A DNA stretch of 64,000 nucleotides, taken from the NCBI RefSeq assembly GCF_900102375.1, contig NZ_FNBO01000005.1, positions 1 through 64,000 of the forward strand, read 5' to 3'. The position numbers and the translations under genes were made by a program. Under the pieces are notes generated by a model, which ran no database searches, was not told the origin of the DNA, and saw nothing but the letters and a program-made list of their open reading frames with translations. Source of the DNA: Halorubrum xinjiangense (GTDB lineage Archaea > Halobacteriota > Halobacteria > Halobacteriales > Haloferacaceae). Shown here piece by piece: positions 18,232-26,326 of the stretch (positions within the stretch are counted from its first letter, which is position 1; every line of letters begins with the position of its first letter).

Positions 18232-18302
18232 AACCGCCAGGCCACGCTCGGCCTGAAATCCCGTGGTGGGATTCCCGCGTCTTCAGGCGCGGGAGGAGGT
18301 CA
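18090..18302 (+). ncRNA. Probable omega-RNA at tnpB 3' end and element right end
   Basis: In characterised IS200/IS605 elements the TnpB guide RNA spans the 3' part of tnpB through the right end, with the guide beyond the element boundary. Here this interval contains the last tnpB codons, the palindromic pair AAATCCCGTGGTGGGATT (18256-18273) and the right-end hairpin. The boundary and expression are inferred from the family, not seen. Confidence 0.4.
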
Positions 18303-18393
18303 ATGTCCCGCTCGCTCGCCGTCGACGCGCCGCGCGTTCGGCCGACCAGCCGCGGGGAGAAACGCTTTTTCGGATGGCCGACGGCAGATTCCC

Positions 18394-19443
18394 ATGGGCT
18401 TCCCGGAGGGGGCGGCGGTCGCGGGGGTCGTCTCGCGGCTCGACGGGCTCGTCACGCGGCTCTCGGACCTCCCGGGAGCGGGCGTTCTGACCGTCGTCGC
18501 CGCCGTCGCGGTCGGCGTCGTCGTCGCCAACTTTCTCGTCCGGCTGATCGGTCGGCCGGTCGCGCGCCGCGTGTCGCGACAGAGCGTCGCGCAGACGATC
18601 GTTCGCGGGGTGCGGGCGGGAACGATCGGAATCGCGCTGCTCGTCGGGCTCAGCGCGGCCGGGTTCCGGTTCGCGGACCTCCTCCTCGGGACGGCGGTGT
18701 TCTCGGCCGTCATCGGTATCATCCTCGCGCCGCTGGTGGGGAACTTCATCAACGGCGTGTTCATCCTCGCCGACCAGCCGTTCGAGATCGGCGACATGAT
18801 CGAGCTAGAGGACGGGACGACGGGGTTCGTCGAGGATATCACGATCCGGTACACCAAGATATTCACCCTCGATAACACCTTCCTCGTCGTGCCGAACGGG
18901 ACGATGCGCGAGCGCGACGTGACGAACTTCTCCGCCGAAGACGAGCGCACGCGCCGCTCGATCGACGTCTTGGTCACCTACGAAAGCGACATCCCCGAAG
19001 CCCGGCGGCTCGTCGAGCGCGCGGCGCGCGACTGCGACGCCGTCGTCGACGGCGGGCCCGACATCCGCATCGGCGTGGCGCGGTACATGGCGGGCCCGGA
19101 CTGCCGGCTCCACGAGTTCGGCGACAACGGGGTCCTGCTCCGGCTCAGGTACTGGGTCAAAAAGCCCTACAAGCTGGCGAAGGTCCAGTCGGACGTGAAC
19201 ACCCGGATCCGGGAGCGGTTCGCGGATGCGGACGTCGAGATGGCGTACCCGCACCGGCACCTCGTCTTCGACGACACGTCCGGGGTCGCCCGCGTCGACG
19301 CCGACTCGGCGGCTGCGCACGGCGATGCGGACGCTGCCGCGGGCGCGAGCCGGTCGGCGGCCGCCGTGTCGGAGGGCGGAGCCACGGACGCCGAGACCTC
19401 CGACGGCTCCGCCGACCGCGACGCTGACAACGCCGACCGCTGA
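18394..19443 (+). CDS. mscS: MscS-type mechanosensitive channel
   Basis: The 349-residue protein has about three membrane helices (near residues 30-55, 65-90 and 92-112). The third contains the MscS pore signature with alternating G and A (LLLGTAVFSAVIGIILAPLV), then the beta-domain (FEIGDMIELEDGTTGFVEDI) and the alpha/beta C-terminal domain. It is expected to open under membrane tension and release solutes on hypo-osmotic shock. The last 60 residues are an Ala/Asp-rich acidic tail outside the fold. The ATG at 18394 is preceded by CTTTTTCGG (18364-18372). Confidence 0.92.
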   Translation: MGFPEGAAVAGVVSRLDGLVTRLSDLPGAGVLTVVAAVAVGVVVANFLVRLIGRPVARRVSRQSVAQTIVRGVRAGTIGIALLVGLSAAGFRFADLLLGTAVFSAVIGIILAPLVGNFINGVFILADQPFEIGDMIELEDGTTGFVEDITIRYTKIFTLDNTFLVVPNGTMRERDVTNFSAEDERTRRSIDVLVTYESDIPEARRLVERAARDCDAVVDGGPDIRIGVARYMAGPDCRLHEFGDNGVLLRLRYWVKKPYKLAKVQSDVNTRIRERFADADVEMAYPHRHLVFDDTSGVARVDADSAAAHGDADAAAGASRSAAAVSEGGATDAETSDGSADRDADNADR

Positions 19444-19487
19444 CCGGATCGGAAGCCTGATAGAGCGCGCGCGGCGTTTATATATCA

Positions 19488-21128
19488 GTGAGCGACGAGC
19501 CCGCTGCCGACCCCTCCGACCCGTCAGACCCCTCCGACGGAGCGAGCAACTCTCCCGGCGACGCCGCCGACGGGCGCCACGGGGCCGACGGCCCCGGAGA
19601 CGCGCTCGGGGACGGCGACGACGGCCCCCTCGACGACGAGTCGATCACCGAGGGGAGCCTCCTCCGGCCGCTGTTCCGCCTCGCGTGGCCGATCGTCGTC
19701 ATCCAGCTGTTACAGGTGACGTACAACATCGTCGACACGCTGTACCTCGGCCGCCTGTCGGCGGAGGCCGTCGGCGCGATCAGCCTCGCGTTCCCACTCA
19801 TCTTCCTCCTGATCGCGGTCGCCGGCGGGTTCACGACCGCGGGCGCGATCCTCGTCGCGCAGTACACCGGCGCCGACGGCGAGGGGTCCGCGGGGCTCGT
19901 GGCGGGACAGACGATATTCACCGTCTCGGTGCTGTCCGTGCTCATCGGAATCGGCGGCTACTTCTACACCCGGCCGGCGCTCGAGATCCTGCCGAGCGAC
20001 GCGGACACCGCGGCGACGGTGATCCCGCTCGCGGCTGACTACATGGAGGTCATCTTCGTCGGCATCCCCCTGATGTTCGGCTTCTTCGTCTTCTCGGCGC
20101 TGATGCGCGGCTACGGCGACACCCGAACGCCGATGGCGGTCATGTTCGTCTCCGTCCTCCTGAACGTCCTGTTGGACCCGTTCTTCATCTTCGGGTTCGA
20201 CGGGAACCCGCTGTTCGAGTGGCTCGCTGCGGTTCCGGGCCTCGCCGCGCTCGACCCGGTCGCGCTGGAGGCGACGCTCCTCTCGGCGACGGGGATCACC
20301 GGGATCGGGATCCAGGGCGCCGCGCTCGCGACGATCCTCTCGCGGGGCGTCGCGACCGCCATCGGGCTCTGGATCCTGTTCGGGACCGGCTACGGCCCCG
20401 ACGTGACGTTCGGCCACCTCGTGCCGGACCTCGATTTCATCCGGGACATCTTCCGGCTCGGGCTCCCTTCCAGCGTCGAACAGACGACGAGCGCGCTCGC
20501 GATGATCACGCTGACCGCGATGATCGTCACCTTCTCGCCGCCCGTCGTCGCCGCGTACGGGCTCGGCAACCGGCTCATCTCGCTCGTCTTCCTCCCCGCG
20601 ATGGGGCTCGGCCGCGCTATCGACACGATGGTTGGGCAGAACCTCGGCGCGAACCGTGCCGACCGCGCCGGCAAGGCGGTGAAGTTCGCCGCCACGACCG
20701 GCGCGGGCGTGATGTTCCTCGTCGCCGTCGTCGCCGTCGCGTTCACCGAGCCGATCGTCGGGGCGTTCCTCGGCGACGTGCCGGACGCGCCCGCGACCAT
20801 CTCCTACGCGGTCGAGTACGTCCGGATCCGGTCGGTCGAGTTCGCCTTCATCGGCGTCTCGCAGGTGATCTTAGGCGCGTTCCGCGGCGCCGGCAACACG
20901 AAGACTGCGATGGTCATCTCGATCCTCACCCTCTGGGTGGGTCGGGTCGCGAGCGTGGCGTACCTCGTCTTCGTCGCCAACTGGGGCGAGACCGGCGTCT
21001 GGGTCGGGATGGCGCTCGGCAACGTCCTCGGCGCCCTCGTCGGCGTCGCGTGGTTCTCGCGCGGCACGTGGACCGAGCGCTACATCGACGACCCGGAGCC
21101 GGGCGTCGACCCCGTGAGCGACGACTGA
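19488..21128 (+). CDS. MATE-family efflux transporter
   Basis: The 546-residue protein starts with an acidic, S/D/P-rich cytosolic segment of about 50 residues, then two homologous bundles of six helices typical of MATE (DinF/NorM-like): ITEGSLLRPLFRLAWPIVV at the first helix, and the second half from DIFRLGLPSSVEQTTSAL near residue 322. It should export cationic or other drugs with H+ or Na+. The start is GTG, and the TATA-like TTTATATATC ends only 2 bp before it, which is too close for a normal leaderless start. No better in-frame start is seen before the first helix. Confidence 0.9.
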   Translation: MSDEPAADPSDPSDPSDGASNSPGDAADGRHGADGPGDALGDGDDGPLDDESITEGSLLRPLFRLAWPIVVIQLLQVTYNIVDTLYLGRLSAEAVGAISLAFPLIFLLIAVAGGFTTAGAILVAQYTGADGEGSAGLVAGQTIFTVSVLSVLIGIGGYFYTRPALEILPSDADTAATVIPLAADYMEVIFVGIPLMFGFFVFSALMRGYGDTRTPMAVMFVSVLLNVLLDPFFIFGFDGNPLFEWLAAVPGLAALDPVALEATLLSATGITGIGIQGAALATILSRGVATAIGLWILFGTGYGPDVTFGHLVPDLDFIRDIFRLGLPSSVEQTTSALAMITLTAMIVTFSPPVVAAYGLGNRLISLVFLPAMGLGRAIDTMVGQNLGANRADRAGKAVKFAATTGAGVMFLVAVVAVAFTEPIVGAFLGDVPDAPATISYAVEYVRIRSVEFAFIGVSQVILGAFRGAGNTKTAMVISILTLWVGRVASVAYLVFVANWGETGVWVGMALGNVLGALVGVAWFSRGTWTERYIDDPEPGVDPVSDD

Positions 21129-21216
21129 GCCGCTCCGGATCCGTTGAAATCCGTAGCAAGTGAGATATTCCGACCCAATGGCGCTCAATATAGGGAGAGC
21201 AAAGACCGATCTGCGG

Positions 21217-21550
21217 TGCGGTGGCGCGCGCCTCCGAGTGGCCGCCGAAGGCGGCCGCGAGGTGCGCGTGCGAGGGAGTCGGTCGCCGGAGCAACGCGGA
21301 GCGACCGACGAGGCTGGGGAGGCGTGAGGTGCGGTGCTGTGCGGGGGCGGGACTCGAAGGGGCAGCCGCGAGGCGGGCGCAGGCGACGGAAGCACCGCAG
21401 CGAGGGAGCGAAGCGACTGAGCGAGGAGCGCACCGAGCATGCGCCCGCCTCGCGGCTGGGGCTTCGGTAGTGTTCGTGTCGATCGGGGGTTTATAAGTAG
21501 TGACAACATCGTACAACCTCGCTGCTGGGACTTCGGAAGTTTTCACCGCG
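21217..21550 (+). repeat. Structured intergenic repeat, copy A
   Basis: Sense strand is plus. Hairpin 1 has outer arms 21224-21231 and 21264-21271 (one G-U), with an inner 7-bp stem 21240-21246/21250-21256 closed by GAA. A conserved unpaired block follows (GAGGCTGGGGAGGCGTGAGG, then GGGACTCGAAGGGG). The long stem pairs 21363-21381 with 21440-21458, 19 of 19 Watson-Crick. After it come GGGGCTTCGG, a TTTATAAG (21490-21497) and a decayed tail unit to about 21550. Head AT box: GATATTCC near 21165-21172. Short ORFs here are arginine-rich artefacts. Confidence 0.85.
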
Positions 21551-21603
21551 CTCGCATCGTTCCCGTTTGGTGTTGGACTTCTGCCCAACGCCTATGCCGT
21601 TGG

Positions 21604-21945
21604 GTGGTGTCCCAACATGTAAGGGATGCCCTCAGAGCCGTTCTTCCAGTACACGCACACGTCGAAGCCGGCCTCGTCGAGAACGTCGTGCTTCGACCGA
21701 TCGACGACACCGAGACGTACCCCTCGGGCTGGAAGTACACGCTCCATCTGGGCACCCTCGACGATCTCACGCTCGTCCGGTACGACAACTCCCACGAGGA
21801 TACGAAGGGGCACGAGCATCACACCGCAGCTGGCGATCTCGACGGCGTCGGGTTCCCTGGGATAGAAGAGCTTCTCGTCGAGTTCTGGGCGAGTGCGGAT
21901 GAGTACTGGGACGCCGTCGGCGGCAACCCACCCCGACAGCACTGA
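21604..21945 (+). CDS. TumE-family (DUF6516) toxin
   Basis: From a GTG at 21604 (or 21607) the frame gives about 113 residues, including YPSGWKYTLHLGTLDDLTLV, RYDNSHEDTKGHEHH and the tail FPGIEELLVEFWASADEYW. The RYDN-H-x-GHEHH pattern fits the TumE/DUF6516 toxin family, whose partner is a small HTH antitoxin; such a gene follows 33 bp downstream. The open frame extends upstream into repeat A, but that part is not protein-like. The biochemical target is not known to me. Start-site confidence is low. Confidence 0.65.
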   Translation: MVSQHVRDALRAVLPVHAHVEAGLVENVVLRPIDDTETYPSGWKYTLHLGTLDDLTLVRYDNSHEDTKGHEHHTAAGDLDGVGFPGIEELLVEFWASADEYWDAVGGNPPRQH

Positions 21946-21978
21946 TCGAACACCACCAGACCCACCGCCACCCCAACC

Positions 21979-22386
21979 ATGACCACACTCCACATCACCG
22001 TCAGCGACCGAGAACAGCTCCGTGAGGACGCACTCCAGTTCGTCCATGACGTCGAGAACGACAACCAGGACGGAAAGGCGACGCTCCAGTTCGGAACCTA
22101 CGACGACTTCGTCGACAGTCTCACCCCCCTCCGCCTGCATCTCATCCGAGCGATCGCCGAGGAAGCTCCCGGAAGCATGCGCGAAGCGGCGCGGCTCGTC
22201 GAGAGAGACGTATCCGACGTCCACTCTGACCTGAAGCAGCTGGAAGTACTGGGTATCCTTACGCTCGAAGAGGGCGGCCCCGGCGGCGCGATACAACCGG
22301 TCGTCCCATTCGACCGCATCGAAGTCCACATCGACTACCCGCTCATCGATGACAGCGATGCCGACAGCGCCCCCGCGAGTGGGTAG
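21979..22386 (+). CDS. HTH antitoxin-like DNA-binding protein (TumA/HVO_A0114-like)
   Basis: The 135-residue protein has a C-terminal helix-turn-helix (about residues 52-95: LHLIRAIAEEAPGSMREAAR, then DVHSDLKQLEVLGIL) after an N-terminal region with TLQFGTYDDFVDSLTP, a layout seen in haloarchaeal HVO_A0114-type regulators that accompany TumE toxins. It should bind its own promoter and neutralise the toxin. Toxin-first order with a short gap is usual for this pair. Its acidic tail ends 32 bp before an inverted repeat that flanks the next two genes. Confidence 0.75.
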   Translation: MTTLHITVSDREQLREDALQFVHDVENDNQDGKATLQFGTYDDFVDSLTPLRLHLIRAIAEEAPGSMREAARLVERDVSDVHSDLKQLEVLGILTLEEGGPGGAIQPVVPFDRIEVHIDYPLIDDSDADSAPASG

Positions 22387-22417
22387 TCGGTTCGCCTCAA
22401 GCTGGGAGGATTCTCAG

Positions 22418-22494
22418 CGATCAATTCGCACTCTTCAGCGACCAGCCGTTTCAGGCGAATATGTGTCTGAAGAAGGGATTTCAACGGAGCCGAC
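22418..22494 (+). repeat. Left copy of 75-bp inverted repeat flanking the DUF418 locus
   Basis: This segment, read in reverse complement, matches 24126-24199: both contain GTTGAAATCCC, TTCTTCAGAC, CGCCTGAAACGG and TGAAGAGT, in that order. The pair brackets the two genes 22522-22749 and 22815-24011 in opposite orientation. A short similar piece (GTTGAAATCC) also occurs at 21144-21153 before repeat A. Confidence 0.8.
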
Positions 22495-22521
22495 GCTCCG
22501 TATAGCCGATCGCCGGTGCCC

Positions 22522-22749
22522 TCAGTGCCTAAACAGGTAGGCCGCGTCGCCGTCGCGCAGCAGGCAGAACCGCGCGCCGTCGTTCTCGGGGAACGTCGTC
22601 CCCGCCTGTCGCGTGACGAACAGCCGCGAGAAGGCGTCGTCGCACACCGGACACGCCATCCCCTCGCGGTTCTCCCAGAGGCTCGTTCGGCCCGAATCGC
22701 GGAGCTGTTTCAGCTCGTGGCGGTGGTCGTGGACGTCGAATCCGGTCAT
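22522..22749 (-). CDS. Small haloarchaeal zinc-finger-like protein
   Basis: The 75-residue protein has DVHDHRHELKQLRDSGRTSL, a CPVCDDAFSRLF zinc-knuckle-like pair and FPENDGARFCLLRDG. It resembles a small haloarchaeal family often labelled flagella cluster protein, a name with no demonstrated function here. With only one clear CxxC pair, a later Cys (RFC) and histidines could complete a metal site. It lies 66 bp downstream of the DUF418 gene on the same strand and may be co-transcribed with it. Confidence 0.7.
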   Translation of the reverse strand: MTGFDVHDHRHELKQLRDSGRTSLWENREGMACPVCDDAFSRLFVTRQAGTTFPENDGARFCLLRDGDAAYLFRH

Positions 22750-22814
22750 GGACGGGAGTTCGACGGGAGGGTGTTGAACGTGTCCTCGCGAGTCTCAGTT
22801 CGGAGAACGAGAGC

Positions 22815-24011
22815 TCACTCCGCCAGCCGCATCGGCTGTGCCTCCCCGTATGTGAGCGTCCGCCACACCCACTCGACGGGACCGAACCGGAAGTAGCGCA
22901 GCCATATCACCGAGAGCGGCACCTGGACCGCCCAGATGGCGAGGACGACGCCGTACTGTTCGACGCGGCTCACGGAGCCGAACAGCCCGAGGCCGTGGCC
23001 GTAGAAGACCGTCGTGGCGATGACCGTCTGGAGCAGGTAGTTCGTGAAGGCGGTCCGCCCGACGGCGGCGAACGCCCGCGTCACGGGACCGGCCGGGCGG
23101 CGCTCGGCGTACAGCATGACGAGCCCGAGGTACCCGCCTGCCACGAGGAAGCTCCCGACGAAGTTGAACTGGAGGAAGAACAGCGCGGCGTCGGCGCTCC
23201 AGTCGTTCGCCTGGATATACGCGACGCCCGCGACGACGATTCCGAGGCCGACGACGCCGACGGCGACGAGCCGCCGGTACAGCTTCCGCGACCGCTCGCC
23301 GGTCAGGACGCCCCACTTGTACAGCGCCATGCCGAGCAGCATCGTGCCGCCGATCTGCCAGAAGCTCTCGACGATCCCGATCTGCCGGTTGAACGCGGCC
23401 GACACGCGGTGGTCGAGCTGTTCGAGCCAGCCGCCGCGGTAGGCCGCCACCTCCTGTCGGATCGCGGCCTCCGAGGGCGCCCAGAACCCCCCGACCGCCT
23501 CGGCGCCGAGCGACACCGCGGCGAACAGCCGCAGGCCGACGAAAACCAGCAGGCAGGCGACGCCGAGCGCGGCCAGCTTCCGCGCTTCGAGGTCGCGAGC
23601 GAACACCAGGAACAGCCCCGAGAGGCCGTAGGCCACGAGGATGTCGCCGTACCACAGGACGTAGGCGTGCAGGAGGCCGATCGCGATGAGGACCGCGGTC
23701 CGGCGGTAGTGGAGCCGGACGGCGTCCTGCCCCTTCCGCTCCTTGCTCTCCGTGAACAGGACGATGCCGGCGCCGAACAGCGCCGAGAACAGCGTGATGA
23801 ACTTGTTCTGCGCGAACACGTGGCCGACGAACCACGCCCAGTAGTTCGCGCCCGTGAAATCGCCGTAGGAGGTGGGGTTCGTCAGGGTCGACTCCGGCAT
23901 CGCGAACACCCAGACGTTGATGACGAGGATGCCGAGCAGCGCGAACCCCCGGAGCGCGTCGAGGCTGGTGATGCGTTCGGAGGGCGGCGTGGGGCCGGGA
24001 TCGCGGGTCAC
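22815..24011 (-). CDS. DUF418-family (YeiB-like) membrane protein
   Basis: The 398-residue protein has about ten membrane segments. The N-terminal signature ITSLDALRGFALLGILVINV and the C-terminal DUF418 region (TNYLLQTVIATTVFYGHGLGLFG, here split by loops) resemble the acyltransferase-3/heparan-acetyltransferase-like superfamily. Its role is unknown; acyl transfer to an exported substrate is an inference from fold. The gene lies inside the 75-bp inverted-repeat pair, and repeat copy B begins about 225 bp beyond its start codon. Confidence 0.88.
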   Translation of the reverse strand: MTRDPGPTPPSERITSLDALRGFALLGILVINVWVFAMPESTLTNPTSYGDFTGANYWAWFVGHVFAQNKFITLFSALFGAGIVLFTESKERKGQDAVRLHYRRTAVLIAIGLLHAYVLWYGDILVAYGLSGLFLVFARDLEARKLAALGVACLLVFVGLRLFAAVSLGAEAVGGFWAPSEAAIRQEVAAYRGGWLEQLDHRVSAAFNRQIGIVESFWQIGGTMLLGMALYKWGVLTGERSRKLYRRLVAVGVVGLGIVVAGVAYIQANDWSADAALFFLQFNFVGSFLVAGGYLGLVMLYAERRPAGPVTRAFAAVGRTAFTNYLLQTVIATTVFYGHGLGLFGSVSRVEQYGVVLAIWAVQVPLSVIWLRYFRFGPVEWVWRTLTYGEAQPMRLAE

Positions 24012-24125
24012 GAGTTATCCGCGGAAACGACCCGCAGCACCGAATAGGTTCCCATCGCGGAGGGCGCGACTGGCGGCCGGGACGGGCGCCGTCGTCGGCC
24101 GGGCCCGCCGACTTCGTCCGTCTCG

Positions 24126-24199
24126 GTCGGCGCTGTTGAAATCCCATTCTTCAGACGGATTCTCGCCTGAAACGGTCGGTGAAGAGTACATCTTGATCG
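24126..24199 (-). repeat. Right copy of 75-bp inverted repeat flanking the DUF418 locus
   Basis: Inverted partner of 22418-22494 (see there). It sits between the DUF418 start codon and repeat copy B. The two copies show scattered substitutions, so the duplication is not recent. Confidence 0.8.
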
Positions 24200-24236
24200 G
24201 CGGCGGGAGAAGATGCGTCGGATCGCTCGGTAGTTG

Positions 24237-24546
24237 TTTATAAGTAATTCGCGACTGCGCGGAGAACGCCTCCAAAGCCCCAGTCGCGAGGCGGGCGCAC
24301 GCTCGCTGCGGTCCTCAGTCAGTCGCTGTCGCTCCGTCCTTGCGGTCCTTGCTTCGCCTGCGCCCGCCTCGCGACTGCCCCTTTGAGTCCCACCCCGCAC
24401 CGCTCCGCACAGCACCTCACGCCTCCCCAACCTCGTCGGTGGTTCTCCGCTTCGCTCCGAACCACCGACTCCCTCGCGCGTGCTGCCTCGCGGCCGCCTT
24501 CGGCGGCCACTTGGAGGCACGCGCCACCGTATCGGTTATTTATAAG
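24237..24546 (-). repeat. Structured intergenic repeat, copy B
   Basis: Sense strand is minus. Hairpin 1: outer arms 24517-24524 and 24476-24483 (8 of 8), inner stem 24502-24508/24492-24498. The long stem pairs 24359-24377 with 24281-24299, 19 of 19, with CAGTCGC/GCGACTG where other copies have CAGCCGC/GCGGCTG. The sense head is GCTTATAAAT (24537-24546) and the tail end is ACTTATAAAC (24237-24246). Only one tail unit is present. The rest of 24012-24609 holds the inverted repeat and no gene. Confidence 0.87.
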
Positions 24547-24609
24547 CAATTTGTATTGAACAAAACCAAGTGCGAATAGATCACTCGTAGCGAATGTCAA
24601 CAGGGCCGC

Positions 24610-25674
24610 TCAGTCCAGCTGGACCGCCGCGCCCGTCTCCGAGGACCGATAGATGGCGTCGATAACGCGCTGGACGCGTAACCCCTCCTCGACGGTGTTT
24701 ATCGCGGGCGCCTCGCCCGCGGCGACCGCTTCGAGGAACGTCACCTGCTCGGCGGCGTGGCCGTCGCCCTCGCGCGTCTCGACCGTCGCGTCCGCGAGGT
24801 GGTGGCCGCCGCCGACGCCCGCCTCGTGGATCGTGAGGTCGTCGCTCCCGCGGTCGAACGTCGCCCCTGCCTCGGTGCCCCGGACCACGAACTCGTCCGT
24901 CGCGGCCCGGTTCGTCGCCCACGCGACCTCCAGCGAGACCGTGGAGCCGTCTTCGGCCCGGATGAACGCCGACGCGGAGTCCTCGACGTCGAACCCCTCC
25001 GGACCGGCGTCGTCGCCCCACATGTGGACGTACGCGTAGTCGTCGCGGCCGCCGAACTCCGAGCGCGTCTTCCCCGAGACCTCCACGACCTCGGGGTGAT
25101 CGAGGAAGTAGAGCGCGAGGTCGATGGCGTGAACGCCGATGTCGATGAGCGCGCCGCCGCCGGCGACGTCCGCGGACGTGAACCACGACCCGCGGCCGGG
25201 GACGCCGCGGCGGCGAACGTAGTTCGCCTCGACGTGAGTTGTCTCGCCGAACCGCCCCTCGTCTTGGTAGTGTTTGATCACCCGGACCGGCTCCGCGAAC
25301 CGGTTGTTGAACCCGACCATACAGAACCCCTCGGCGGCGCGGGCGGCCTCCGCGATGCGCTCGGCGCTCTCGAGCGTGTGCGCCAGCGGCTTCTCTAAGA
25401 GGACATCGAGCCCGGCCGACAGCGCCGAGACCGCGTACTCCTCGTGGAAGCGGTTCGGCGTAGTGACCAACACGGCGTCGCAGTCGTCGTAGAGGGCCGC
25501 CTCGTCCTCGTAGGCGGGCAGGTCGAACTCCTCGTGGAACCGGGCGCGGGCGTCGGCGTCGATGTCCATCCCGCCGACGAGGTTCATGCCGCGCTCGACC
25601 AACTTCGTCGCGTGGTGGGACCCGATACCGCCGAGGCCGACGATCCCGACGGCGACATCGTTCGGATGCGTCAT
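24610..25674 (-). CDS. Gfo/Idh/MocA-family oxidoreductase
   Basis: The 354-residue NAD(P)-dependent dehydrogenase has the Rossmann start VGIVGLGGIGSHHATKLVER, the conserved EKPLA (about residue 95) and a C-terminal beta-sheet domain with GGALIDIGVHAIDLALYFL, where the D-x3-H pair is part of the active site. Members oxidise or epimerise sugars, inositols and sugar acids. The substrate cannot be named. Downstream it ends close to repeat B; upstream, 88 bp separate it from the next gene on the same strand, so it may have its own promoter. Confidence 0.93.
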   Translation of the reverse strand: MTHPNDVAVGIVGLGGIGSHHATKLVERGMNLVGGMDIDADARARFHEEFDLPAYEDEAALYDDCDAVLVTTPNRFHEEYAVSALSAGLDVLLEKPLAHTLESAERIAEAARAAEGFCMVGFNNRFAEPVRVIKHYQDEGRFGETTHVEANYVRRRGVPGRGSWFTSADVAGGGALIDIGVHAIDLALYFLDHPEVVEVSGKTRSEFGGRDDYAYVHMWGDDAGPEGFDVEDSASAFIRAEDGSTVSLEVAWATNRAATDEFVVRGTEAGATFDRGSDDLTIHEAGVGGGHHLADATVETREGDGHAAEQVTFLEAVAAGEAPAINTVEEGLRVQRVIDAIYRSSETGAAVQLD

Positions 25675-25762
25675 GTGCGGGATTCACAACGAGTGCGGTT
25701 AAGACTCACGTCCGCCCGAACACGGGAGAAAGGAGCGGCGAACGCGACACCGCAGGCCCCGG

Positions 25763-26254
25763 TCACGCGACCGGGACAGCGACGGCCGCTGCCGTCACGA
25801 CGTCGATTCCCGCCGTCGCGCCGTCGACCACCGCGGGCGACATCGAGTCGACGAAATCGAAGAGGCCGCCGAGCGAGTCCGCGTTTTCGACGAGCTGGTC
25901 GCGCGCGTCGAGCAGGGCTCGGAACCGCTCCGGCTCGCGAGCGAGGACGAACCGACCGACCGTCGCGCCAGTCGCGAGGAACGCGAGGAGGGCAAGCGCC
26001 CGCGAGATCGCGAGCAGCTTCAACAAAAGCGGGAGCGCCAGCGCGAGCGCGAGCGCGGCGACGACCCCCGTGACAACCTCGCCGAGCGACCCCCCATCGG
26101 CGAGGTCGACGACGCCCGCGCCGGAGAGCAGGACGAACCCGCCGACGAGCAGGGCGAGCGACCCCCACATGAACGCCGCGAGGAGCCGGACCGGGCCGTC
26201 GTACCCGTTCCCGGTGTCGTCCGGCACGTCGTCGTGGACCCACGGGTTTCGCAT
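25763..26254 (-). CDS. Haloarchaeal membrane protein of unknown function
   Basis: The 163-residue product has about three hydrophobic segments (near residues 24-47, 60-80 and 84-104), followed by a helical soluble part with LDARDQLVENADSLGGLFDF and a hydrophobic C-terminus. The N-terminus MRNPWVHDDVPDDTGNG is a style shared by several haloarchaeal membrane proteins. No motif suggests a function. It is preceded on its upstream side by TATATAGATC-like sequence (26279-26288), a possible promoter. Confidence 0.7.
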   Translation of the reverse strand: MRNPWVHDDVPDDTGNGYDGPVRLLAAFMWGSLALLVGGFVLLSGAGVVDLADGGSLGEVVTGVVAALALALALPLLLKLLAISRALALLAFLATGATVGRFVLAREPERFRALLDARDQLVENADSLGGLFDFVDSMSPAVVDGATAGIDVVTAAAVAVPVA

Positions 26255-26326
26255 ACGCGCAGTCGAGCGTCGACCCTGATATAGATCGCTTCAGATCTCG
26301 GAAACGCGCGGCGTGAAACCGAGCGG

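Larger units (their letters stand above)
16482..18302 (+). mobile_element. Complete IS200/IS605-family insertion sequence
   Basis: An element of about 1.8 kb carries tnpA and tnpB overlapping by 4 bp. The left end has a strong hairpin (CCCCCG and CGGGGG arms around TTTA at 16483-16503). The right end has CCCGCGTCTTCAGGCGCGGG at 18273-18292. There are no terminal inverted repeats or target duplications, as expected for this family. TnpA excises and inserts the element as single-stranded DNA by recognising these subterminal hairpins. Both genes look intact, so this copy may be active. Confidence 0.88.

Noticed and set aside
19478-19485. TTTATATATC as promoter of the MATE gene
   Set aside because: It ends 2 bp before the GTG start, so transcription would begin inside the gene and no later start codon precedes the first helix. 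Probably chance.
22522-22749. Flagellar role for the small protein, from its customary label
   Set aside because: No archaellum gene is in the window, and the sequence shows only a zinc-knuckle-like pair.
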